A stretch of DNA of 64,000 nucleotides, taken from assembly GCF_000350225.1 (NCBI RefSeq), contig NW_005179334.1, positions 310,001 to 374,000 of the forward strand, given 5' to 3'. The DNA is from Chondrus crispus (taxonomy: Eukaryota > Rhodophyta > Florideophyceae > Gigartinales > Gigartinaceae). Positions 40,695 through 50,264 of the stretch are shown piece by piece. The position numbers and the translations under genes were made by a program. Positions within the stretch are counted from its first letter, which is position 1, and each line of letters begins with the position of its first letter. The notes below the pieces were generated by a model that did not search any database, was not told the DNA's origin, and saw only the letters and a list, made by a program, of their open reading frames with translations.

Positions 40695-42246
40695 AGGCCT
40701 GCCCTCTTTCCTAACCGAGAATGCTTATCGCAAAGAGGAATCGAGCTTCAAGAAGACAGTGCAGGAAATTCACGTTTCAAAAATTCCCCCAGGCTCCAAC
40801 GTCATCACCAGTCATGTTCTTTACAAGATCAAGGCCCTTGACGACAATTCACTGCTGTGCAAAGCTCGCATCGCACCACATGGAAACAAATACAAGGAAA
40901 AGGACCTCCTCAAGACAGATGCCCAAACATGCCCCCCTATCGGCCTACGAATTCTACTATCCGTATGTGTCATCATGGGTTGGTCTGTGGTCAAGATTGA
41001 TATCAAATCCGCCTTCCTGCAATCCGGCTCTGCCCTTCGCGAGGTCTATGTCGTTCCTCCACGTGAATGTGAAACTAGAGGCTTCTACTGGCTACTTTTG
41101 ACAGCTGCCTATGGGCTGGTCAATGCTAACGCCAAGTGGCAACAACACAGTGACTCCTTCCTACGTGACCTTGGATTCATACAGCTTGTCCATGTCCCAC
41201 AACTGTTCTACATGAAGAAATCCAACCGTCTTCAAGCACTAGCCGTCAAGGTTGTTGATGACATACTTGTTGTTGCCGAAAGTACCAAGCTCACTCAATT
41301 TGTCAAACAAATTTCTCTCAAGCACAAGGTTGGCACCGTTGTTCGAGGACCCGGTTCCTTCTCCTTCTTCGGTCTAACAATCGCACAGGACATTGATGGA
41401 AAGATACAGGTGTCGGGAGATGAAAAGCTCTTGGCCCTGCGGCCGCACCCTGTATCTCGTCTTCGACGGAAGGAAATCGATGAGCGCCTGAATGCTGTAG
41501 AGTCATTCTCTTTTGGATCCCTGAACGGGTCATTGGGCTTTATCGGTCACACAGCCAGCCCATTTTGCGCTTTTACTACCAGCTACCTCCAGCATAAACG
41601 CTCTCACCCTGTGGTCAAAGACTTGATTCAGCAATGCAACATGCTCCGCCAGCTCCAGGATCTGGGCTCCACCATTACCTTCCGCCGCCCGGACACGCCT
41701 GGATCGTTCCCCCTGAAGATAGTGGTTTTCTCAGATGCTGCCAGATCAAATGACCACGGCCAACTAGCCTTTGTTGCTGGTCTCGTAATCGGAGAAGTCA
41801 ACAAAGAATCTGTCTTTCACACAATTGCATGGTGTTCTCAAAAATCCAAGCGTCCAACCAAGTCGGTCGGCGCAGCCGAGACATTGGCTGCTGGGTCTGC
41901 TGTCGACGAAGGAAAGGTTCTTGCTCGAGCTTATCAAGAGCTGCTAGATATTGCGATGGACTTGGTTGTCATTGTCGACTCAAAAGACCTCTACGACTCT
42001 CTGTCCACCTGCCGTGGGGTTACAGATAAATCCATTTGAGCTGATGTCAGCCTCATTCGATACGAATTCGAAACTCAGAAGATCTCTAGAATGATTTGGA
42101 TACCTGGAAGCGTCAATCCATCGGATGCATTGACTAAACCTGACAGCCCTCTTCGTCAGACTCTTCAACTTCTCATGTTCTCTGGAAAGATTCCAGTTGA
42201 TTTCTCTACTGCTCAGCATCGTGACAGTGAGCAATTCCTCGGTTAA
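40648..42246 (+). CDS. pol: Copia reverse transcriptase and RNase H (one in-frame TGA)
   Basis: RT motifs in order: VITSHVLYKIKAL, CKARIAPHGNKYKEKD, VVKIDIKSAFLQSG, LLLTAAYGLVNANAKW. The catalytic VKVVDDILVV has the usual Tyr of YxDD replaced by Val. RNase H has VVFSDAARS, GAAETLAAGS (the Glu helix) and IVDSKDLYDSLS. A TGA at 42037-42039 replaces an expected Arg (CGA-to-TGA fits CpG decay). The frame then continues ADVSLIRYEFE, WIPGSVNPSDALTKP to the real stop TAA at 42244-42246, 22 nt before the 3' LTR. The first usable codon is after the shift at about 40675. Confidence 0.9.
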
Positions 42247-42268
42247 GCTCACCCTGAAAGAGAATGAG

Positions 42269-42714
42269 TGTGAATCCTGATCTGTGCACTCAGTCCTAGT
42301 CGGACAGTCGCGACCTAAGTTGATACTACACCCTGATACCATGTGGTCTACTGGGCCACCCAATTTGATTCATGTGCTACCCAAGTGTGTCAAGCTATTT
42401 AGTCCTCATACTGTGTCGCCTAGGTTGCACTGGTTCACCGCTTCTGCCCACCTCTGTGCTCTTCTATCGTTCTCTATGCTACCTATACTGTTCCTCCCTT
42501 CTCAGCGCGTTCACTGTTCAGCTCACGGTTTGCCACTCTCTGTTGCCTACTTAAGCGCCCTTGTTCTCCTTCCTCTGAGACATGGGCAACACAACAATAC
42601 CTGCTGCTCAGTAAACCATCAGAGCAACAATACCTGCTCCACTCTGCTTTCTTCTGTTCGTGTTCACTCCCTTCCTTCACTTATCCTTCTCCCTCGCTTA
42701 CCGCACCTCCCATT
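42269..42714 (+). repeat. Copia 3' LTR
   Basis: 446 bp, offset from the 5' LTR by exactly 4815 bp. Confidence 0.97.
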
Positions 42715-42719
42715 TGTAT

Positions 42720-43205
42720 AAGACTGGTGAGAGAATAGACAAGGCCATGAGTCTACTCCGGTCCGAGCAAGTTGATTTGGCCATGTTAGCCATGCTGGCC
42801 GGTGTGACCCTGGACGCCGTGCTGCTCACCATAGATTGTGGGTTGACGCCGCTGAGGGTCAACGCGGACACCGGGTGCTATTGCCCCAACAGGCAGACCG
42901 ACCCCAGAGGAGTAAGGCTGGGGGCGTTGGCACTAGGTGACGTTAGAGGAAGAACAGTTTTTATCAAGGGAAGGACGTTGACTACCCGGGATGGGAGGAG
43001 CCTATCATGCGATAGTACGCACGGCATCTGGCACCTGGAGGAAGGTGCCGGCGGTATGCTCCCGAACATACCCGCCGATACGCAACTGCTAAGAGGTCGT
43101 ACAGCCACTAGAGGAACAAGAATAAGAGACGCAGGGGGAAAGGATAGCCGAGAACCGCGGGACCTAGCCCGGAGCCAGTTACGTCGGCCCAGGCCGACAG
43201 ACTGA
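42720..43205 (+). pseudogene. Unknown Cys-rich protein, C-terminal part
   Basis: This continues the frame of 36392-37453 beyond the copia element. LY at the left edge (TTG TAT, part of the duplication) is followed by KTGERIDKAMSLL, LAMLAMLAGVTLDAVLLTID, an ADTGCYCPN motif, and an Arg-rich tail ending PTD-stop. The exact frame and the repeated TTGTAT at both junctions show that this was one gene before insertion. Confidence 0.6.
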
Positions 43206-43765
43206 CCCCAGGCGACATACGTACTAGCGATGACAGATAATTTAGGTTGCTACCAGGTGTAACTATGATGAGGGGGGGAATCAAGGAAGACGGAGCCAAA
43301 AAGTAAACGAACAACAACACCCCAAACACCAGCTGACACAGTCCACGGCTGCAACCCGGCCTCACTCCGCGCTCTCATGCGCCGCTCGCGGTACAAGTTT
43401 GTAGAGCGCGCGGCAGTGCGCGCAAAATCATGGGATACAGTATCCGAGATTAATAACAATTACACTTGTACAGTAAAGGCAGGTGCATCAAATATTGGAC
43501 ACATTCCACAAAGTGACTATTATTAAGACTTCTTGTGGTCCTTTTTTAATGGGTTTTTACTGGCTGGGAGCGGCGAGAAAATGTCTTTTTGAGTACCGGA
43601 TATGGCGGTCATTGGGTAGCGGTTGTCCAAGTTGTCCTTTAAACATTCATCATTGCTGTGAGACACAAACATTGATAAAATGCACGAATGATCGGACGGC
43701 AGCAAAATTTGGCCCGGTTTGTGATTATTCTTTTGAGGCAAAATTGAAAAAAACTCAGTGACACA
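43206..43765. other. Interval between the unknown gene and the pogo element
   Basis: No gene is recognised. AGGTGCATCA at 43481-43490 is nearly the reverse complement of TGTTGCACCT at 45754-45763, on the other side of the transposase. These could be parts of the pogo element's inverted ends, but the match is too short to define them. Confidence 0.3.
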
Positions 43766-45469
43766 TCACAACTTGTCCTTCCTATTAAGCACCCGAATCT
43801 TTGCTGCAGCCCTTCTTACTTTCGAGGAACGGACGCGACTGAGATAATTATCCACCGGCATGTTCGCCATCCCAGCCCTACGACGATTTTGTGCCTCTGT
43901 CATCTTCTTACATCCATTCAAAACCTTCACCAGCCTCTTCGCAGCTCTCATTTCTCTCCGTAAAGACTCTCGTTCCTCCCGTTCTTTTTTGTACTTACGC
44001 TCATCCTGACGTTTGCGCATGAGATCTAAAACCGTTGCCGACGTCATAACACATCCATTCTTAGTACCTACATATCCACAGTCGAGCATTTTCGCGTCGG
44101 CACCCAGTGTTGCATTACGTAATTCTAATCGCTTGGAATCATACGCATCTTGTAGTTGTTCTACGGTTAGAAATGTAGCACCACTCGTTCCATCTGACGG
44201 ACGTTCCACACTGAGCAGAGAAGAACAGTCGACCGGCCACAGACCTGCCCGTTTGAAACCAGACTTGATATTTGGTCGAGTAAAAGCCCCTTCATACGCC
44301 TGTTTCATAATACCACATAAATCGAAGAGATCCAGCTTTCTCTCGTCATCAAAACCTGAGCAGTTGCTCACTGCATCATTCAGATAGTTCTTAAAAACAG
44401 AGAACAGGACCACATCCAAAGGCTACGGTTTCCCCGATGTGTGCGCCGGTAACGCATAAACTACAATACCATGGCTTTTAAAAACACCCAGCACTTCCAG
44501 GGAGATATGCGACCTGTATGCATCATAAACCAGAAGGATCTTCCGCCCCTCTACGCGCAGGTCCCGAGTGTACTCAACAAACGTCCAGGCCCAAGAAAGG
44601 AAATTGTACTTGTCCACACCACCATTTTCTTCGCGCGTCGCCAATACAGCCCTTCGGGGTAAACGGGATAAGGGAGTTTCGGGTGTTGCAGTGCCATTTC
44701 GAAGAATCTCTCTATACGGGACGCGTTTTCCCTTCATCACGAAAAGGGGAGGTGCACAGTCACCATCGGCGCTTATAATTGGCATCATTGTAAGCCTGTT
44801 TTCGTATGAAAAGTCACTACACACAAAATCCTGCACACCATTCTTATGCATGAGTCTCTTGCATGCCAGACTGCCGTCAGCATCTTTACCGGGGGACACT
44901 CCAACTTCGTCAAGATTAAACAATCTAGACGAAGCAATGCTATGCTCAGTGACAAGCTTCTCCATTGTGGCGAAGTGTGTCGTTAGCGCATCTGCATTGA
45001 CAGCTCTGAATCGCTTCCCTTCCTGCCGTAAAGGCTTACCAAACCTTATGACGTTGGCGTGCCCACGACGAAATGCGCCAAGATAACCTGAACTGGGCTT
45101 GTCCCTTTTAAATGGCAGAGACACTCGACGAGCCGGCGTTAGATTAGCACGAAAGACAGAGATTGCCTCACATAGATGACGTTGGGTCAGCGGAATTCCT
45201 GGTGTGGCATTGCGAAGTATAAATTTCACAATAGTTTGCTCTTCTTCAGCTGTGAATGCTGTTTTTCGTCCAGGTTTTGTCTTGAGGGGAGTTGTTAAAC
45301 GGTAGTGAAGGGTTGATTTGGGAAGTTTGAATGTCTGTGCAGCATCTCTGACGGATTTGCCACGTTTGACAGCATCAATTGGGTTGGTGATGCTCTTCTC
45401 TCGGCGAAGAACGCTACGACGAGGCGGCATTGTGCGGAACTCCGGTGATGGGATGGGGATGGGTGCCAC
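43766..45469 (-). pseudogene. Pogo-like DDE transposase with one nonsense codon
   Basis: The frame spans 568 codons with a single internal TAG. The N-terminus has a psq/CENP-B type helix-turn-helix (AVKRGKSVRDAAQTFKLPKS), then AFTAEEEQTIVKFI. The catalytic domain shows Asp in FNLDEVGVSPGKD and Asp in LLVYDAYRSHIS. At the third site the canonical QPLD reads TAG-PLD (44420-44422), a CAG-to-TAG change directly before the last catalytic Asp. The remaining 217 codons are intact, ending with a basic Arg/Lys-rich tail. It is truncated before the last catalytic residue and so inactive. Either 45469 or the downstream Met of MPPRRSVLRREK could be the start. Confidence 0.9.
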
Positions 45470-46711
45470 TGAATGTCAGGAGTCTTGAGCCTTGTTACGG
45501 TAAAATGCATGGGCGGTATGCATTGAGAATATGCCTCTTGGTGGACAAAAAGGCGCCAAAACGTTTGAGAATATCTATTTTTAAATTTATCCATGCGTTG
45601 TACGTCTGGCCTCTCGTCAATAGCTGTCATCACCTTTTTCGATTACAGTTTTCGATATAATTTCTTCTTTTTTATTTAAAATGGGCAGAATTTGACTTTC
45701 TCGGACGGTTTATGTGTTTGTCCAAGAATTGACCAACCCCCCCTTTACCAAAGTGTTGCACCTTTCCAATTCAAAGAAGTAGACAGTAGTACCAACCAGT
45801 GGTTCAGATAGAAGTTGAACCGAATAAATGAAGCCATGCCCTCGCGTTATTTCAGGACCTAGTCAGTCCGGAGTAATCGCCAAGTTTTGGTATCCAAGTC
45901 GCTGTTATTTCAGGATCAGGACGACCCGGAGTAATCAGACGATTGAATCTGCACTCGCGTGAGTCCAACCGCGGCGAGCTCGTGGGTCAGAATTCAGGCG
46001 AACAGATTCTAAGACAGTTGTCTTAGTTGCAAGAAATTGCGTCCTCTCGGATAAAGCTAATGCTGATGTTTATTCTTTCTTACCCTTTTTCTTCTGGAGC
46101 TTTAAGCTATACTTCGAGCTACCTTATACGTAAATCAAGGGTACGTTACTCATGGGCTAGAAAGAAGAGTAGATAATTCCCCTTTTGGATTACAGTACCC
46201 AATGATGCAAATAGACAGTCCCTTAAATCAAAGTACATGCAAAGAAGAGAATTCTAATAATCTCACTAGGCATACCAAGAAATCAAGCACGTCATAGGTC
46301 AACCACATCTTAGCGATTTCTACTTCAGGTATCCTTGGTCAGCGACACAAAGGTACAGTAGGGGTCTTCAGGCGTTTATCACGCCACGATTGCACAGTTA
46401 TGGGATTATTGGCCATATTTGGATCAAGGATCAGACGGGTGTGGCTGAAGTAGGGATACTGAAACAGGGCTGCGATAACCCTGTGCGCCAAATAGGGAGA
46501 ACTTCCGATTTTGAGATTATCAAAATTTGACCCGCGTCCCGCCAGAGTAACTCACTTATGCAACTGACGACCGCTGATAGAACCGCCTGATCTCGCCGAT
46601 TCTTTCAATACCATTCTCAAAGTCATAGGACGTCTAGTTCTCGTTTTATCTCTACTGTAGTCAAAGAAGGGAAAACATTGCGGAGAACGTCTCCTTCTTG
46701 TTCTCCTCATG
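45470..46711. other. Interval without recognised genes
   Basis: This contains a diverged direct repeat, GTTATTTCAGGA...CCGGAGTAATC, at about 45849 and 45903 (period about 54 bp). It also has a small perfect hairpin CTAAGACA-GT-TGTCTTAG near 46010. The right part may include the 5' LTR and leader of the copia relic that follows, but no repeat partner is available. Confidence 0.4.
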
Positions 46712-47095
46712 GTTAATTTGTTCTCCTTCTGGGAGAACATCTCTTTGCGGTCCTCAGCGACGGGACCAATTACGGCATATGGAAACAAACATTGCAAGAC
46801 ATCGCGATCATCAACAATGTCGAGGCAGCCCTTGATGACACCGCACCACCGCCGACCATCACAAGCCCGCATCATCCCATCTACAGGAGAAAATACGCAT
46901 TCTTGCGCACGACCATAATGACAAGCCTGCCATCCGATCTCCAGGTACGATAGATCTAGAGTCCACTGTCACACCGCGGCAACTGGTCGCCGAAATCACG
47001 GCCCACTTCACGGACTCCACCCCGACTACGCACCTCACCCTGAAACAGGAAGCCCAGCGAACCAAGCTGACGGCAGGGGGAGATCTGGAAGAGTA
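46712..47095 (+). pseudogene. gag: Copia gag relic F, left part
   Basis: In one frame (to a TAG at 46951) it reads VLSDGTNYGIWKQTLQDIAI, VEAALDD and a segment ending IMTSLPSDLQ. In the next frame it reads DLESTVTPRQLVAEITAHF, HLTLKQEAQRTKL and GGDLEEY. This is the typical N-terminal copia Gag (NYxxW, then the capsid helices). It stops at 47095 where gypsy B inserted with duplication GAGTA and continues at 58628 with IAKHRTLWMKIRMAGYPS. It is a different copia family from the two others. Confidence 0.75.
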
Positions 47096-47687
47096 TGTGG
47101 TACAATTCCACACCGCGACCCCCGGTGGGAGATGAGAACCGTCGAGACGGGCGGTTACTACTGTAGTAATCGTGCACGCGCCCTCTGCGAGCACAGTAGT
47201 ACCTCCACGGCGTACACGTGGCACAACCGTTGGCGCCGGTCGTGGCCACGGGCACACGTGTGCGACCTGTCCGGTAAGTAATTAACAACTAGTGGTTAAT
47301 GGCACAAATTAGCCAATTTAGTACAGTAGCTGGTATACAGTATGTAACAGCTACTGTAGCGGGACAGGTGTCCTGGCGTCCCACTTAGGGGTTAAGACCG
47401 GGGGCACCTGCCCCGTTCCAGTAAACGGAGGCAGACTCGCCTCCCTTCCCTTTACGGCTTTTTGCTAACTCCGTCCGGTTTTACCTCTAAGTCTCAGGCT
47501 TCTAACCCGTGACCGGCCGTCCGGATCTAACACCACCGACCGGCTGCGCGTCACCGGCCACGTGAGCCTTCCCTCTTTTCGAGTCCTTCCGTACGGTTGC
47601 GCTCGCGTGGGTTACCCAGCGGCGCGCGTTCCCTTACCTCCAACCCCCCTCGTTCCGAGTGGTCGGGACGAAGGTAGTTATACCACA
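47096..47687 (+). repeat. 5' LTR of B
   Basis: This contains TACAGTAGCTG (47322-47332) and its exact reverse complement CAGCTACTGTA (47348-47358) around GTATACAGTATGTAA. A smaller palindrome, TTACTAC-T-GTAGTAA, lies near 47155. It ends GTTATACCACA. Confidence 0.97.
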
Positions 47688-47814
47688 TCTTGGTACTCTT
47701 GTGGAGGGAATAACTACAGAGGTTGAGCCCGCACTGGATCGCCAGCGCGAGCAACTACGGATGGGATTGAAAGAGGTCGAAAATCACCGCGTCGGTCGCC
47801 AGTGATCATCGACG

Positions 47815-50264
47815 ATGAACCTTGCGGATTCCGCCGGAGAAGATACCGCCTCCGGGCGAGCAAGTACCCGCAGCGGCAGAGGCGCACAGCGCCCCCGGAT
47901 CGACAATCGGGAAGCCCTGCTACGCCCGCCGTCTACCAGGGGCCAGAAGACCCCTTACGTTTCGGACACCACCGCCGGGCTACCGGCTGGTGGGGGGAAC
48001 CGCGTACAAGTACTGTACGACGCGTTACTCTCGCGACTACAAGCCTGGATGGAGGATTTTCTCGCTGAGGAACTACCTCAGGTCGTCCAGGTTTGCCTCG
48101 ACCAAACGGCACCAAGACTGGTGGCGGAGCATGCGGACACCGCGCTCCGCGCCCTGCTGGACGAGAAGATCGCCCCCCTCGTACGCGACGAGGTGGTGGC
48201 CGCGCTCGCCGCGGAGGAGGACGAATCTCCCACCGCATTGGCTCTAAAGGGAGCTATTAGCTCCGCCGTGGCCATCCGTCTGGCCACGACATTTACCGAA
48301 ACGGGAGGCGCGGTACCGCCGCCGGCGCCGCGCCGTGAAACCGTTCCGGACTCAAGCTTTAATATCGCTGATCCGATCGGCGCCGTACCCAGGATTGATA
48401 GGATGGACCCTCACCCGGAGGGCAGAGCCATCTATCTCCCAACCGTTCACGGTGCTACAGGGAGGAACCCAGAAAATGTCCTCCCCATACTCGCCGGTAC
48501 GGGCAACCCCGCGGGACAGACAACCGCCTGGGGCTCCCCGAGACAGAGAATCGGGACCCGTACCGGTTGAGCAGAAGACGTGCACCCGGCACGCACAGGA
48601 CCGAAGCGGAATACACCCGGTATTCCGATGCAGAAGACCCCCGTCACAGGACGGATGAAGACCGCGAGGAACGCCGCTGGCGATACCGCAATAACCGCGA
48701 GGCACGCCACGGGCGATACCGCGATGCCGGAGGGGGAGGATACCCCTCCGATGATGACCCATCCGGTTCGGAAGACTCTCGCAGGCGGGGCCACAGGGCA
48801 CGCCGCGATAGAAGCCGAGACCGGCACCGGCACGACCCGTCCGACTCGGAAGACTACCACACCGAGTCGGATGAGGGGCGTCGTCGGTCGAGCAGACACC
48901 GCCGGGCTGCCCCGAAGAGCGACGAGCGACGGCCCACGGTAATCAGGCCCCTCAATGACCTGTTTACCAAGGCCGTCAACTACAAGACCTACCGCCTGGA
49001 ACGGCGTAGCTCGCGCTACGACTCTACAGTAGCGCGGCACATTAACCGTTACCGGAAGAAACTGGACGTGCAGATGAGGTCCCACACGTTCAGTGGTCAA
49101 GATCCGATTGCGGTATTGGGATTCCTCGCACACCTCAAGATGGCGTGCGACCACAACGGGATCACAGAGGGAGCCGCCGTGTGGTGCTTCCAGTTCTACC
49201 TCACCGGTCAGGCTCACGCCCTACTCCAGTCCCGTCTCAATGGAAATACCATGGCGGTTGACGTGGAGCTGCGCGAACTGCTCCGGACGTACCCGCAGGT
49301 CGTCAACTTTTTGTTGCGTACCTATGCGACCGATGAGGTAGTTTCCGAAGCGGTTGGTGACGTGACCTCCTTCCGTCAAAGTTCGAACATGACGGAGGAG
49401 GTCTACAGTAACCACCTCTGGGACAAGGCCCTCCGATGCGTTACGGTTTTCTCCGACCGGCGGTTGAAGTCCCTATTCGTCGAGGGGTTACTTCCCGCCA
49501 CGTGCGCGCAGGTCCGCAATTACCTCGCTACGCACCCGGATGTGGATTACCAATCCGTCGCTCGCTATGCGCAAGCGATCGGGGAAACCAATCGGGCTTC
49601 CCGTCGACAGGGGATGTCCGCCATGGCGCACCGAGAGCCGTCCGGAGCGGCTAGAAGATCCGACCGCACCGCAAGGACGAGGCCCGTGCTGTCGGTTGAG
49701 TCGGCATCCGACATCCCGACGGCCGGGGGATTTGCTGAAGAAGCAATCCTGGCCGTGACGGACCAAACCGCCACGCCGACCTCGATGAGCTCGCCACCGA
49801 CGAGTTACTATCCGTCGCCGGCAGCCTCGACGGCGGGCGCCCCGGTTCCGCCCGCCAACCCTGGCGACGTGCGCACAGGACCGTACGGGAGGCAAGGGCA
49901 GGATCCACGCGTCCGATTCTCCGGCGGGAGATTTCCCGGACCGCCACCGTGCCGGTTCTGCCTTGACACCACGCACCGACAAGAGGCGTGCCCCGTCGTT
50001 GCCGATGCGGGCCTGCGGGCCAAGCTTCTGGAGGCACGAGAGGCCAACTACCAAAAGCTACGCATCCGGCAGGGCCTCCGCCCGGGATCCCCGTTCAACC
50101 GCCAGGGACCGTCCGCTTGGAGAAACCAGCGTCCGACGGCCCCCGCGGGCGTGAACGTGGTAGAAGAGCCGCACCACGGCCCTATCGAAGACCACGTGGC
50201 GCAAGCCGCGGACGAAATCCGCGAGGACTTGCTGCTGACGGGGGAAGCCGGGGAGGACGCGTAG
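47815..50264 (+). pseudogene. gag: B gag, one frame change
   Basis: The N-terminal part (47815-48570) begins MNLADSAGEDTASGR, with an amphipathic helix region (LQAWMEDFLAEELPQVVQ). A frame change before 48567 leads to a very Arg/Asp/Ser-rich segment. Then comes the capsid core (IRPLNDLFTKAVNYKTYRLE, FSGQDPIAVLGFLAHLKM, VVNFLLRTYATDE, LFVEGLLPATCAQVRNYL) and a zinc knuckle CRFCLDTTHRQEAC (CX2CX4HX4C). It ends with an acidic tail and TAG at 50262. The capsid is recognisably related to that of A-family elements (compare the NWLLRTYAT segment of A). Pol follows in the -1 frame. Confidence 0.85.

Larger units (their letters stand above)
37454..42714 (+). mobile_element. Young Ty1/copia element, 5.26 kb, complete
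   Basis: The LTRs 37454-37899 and 42269-42714 (446 bp each) begin TGTGAATCC and end CCTCCCATT. They differ at only two positions, both transitions. The flanking duplication is TGTAT (37449-37453 and 42715-42719; TTGTAT if one ambiguous base is counted). PBS GTTATGGGCCCAG at 37900-37912, gag, protease, integrase, RT, RNase H and a polypurine tract GAAAGAGAATGAG (42256-42268) follow in copia order. Two homopolymer-run frame changes and one TGA interrupt the polyprotein. Confidence 0.97.

Noticed and set aside
44420-44422. Reassigned code (TAG read as Gln), suggested by TAG at Gln positions in pogo and B
   Set aside because: TAG also ends the gag of A2 and A1 at the frameshift site and B gag, and other breaks use TGA or TAA at Arg and Leu positions; ordinary mutation explains all.
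43481-45763. Terminal inverted repeats of the pogo element
   Set aside because: Only about ten bases match (AGGTGCATCA against AGGTGCAACA) and no TA target site pair is clear.
50030-50264. -1 frameshift signal at the end of B gag
   Set aside because: Pol is indeed in the -1 frame, but I could find no canonical heptamer in the overlap, so I do not call a site.
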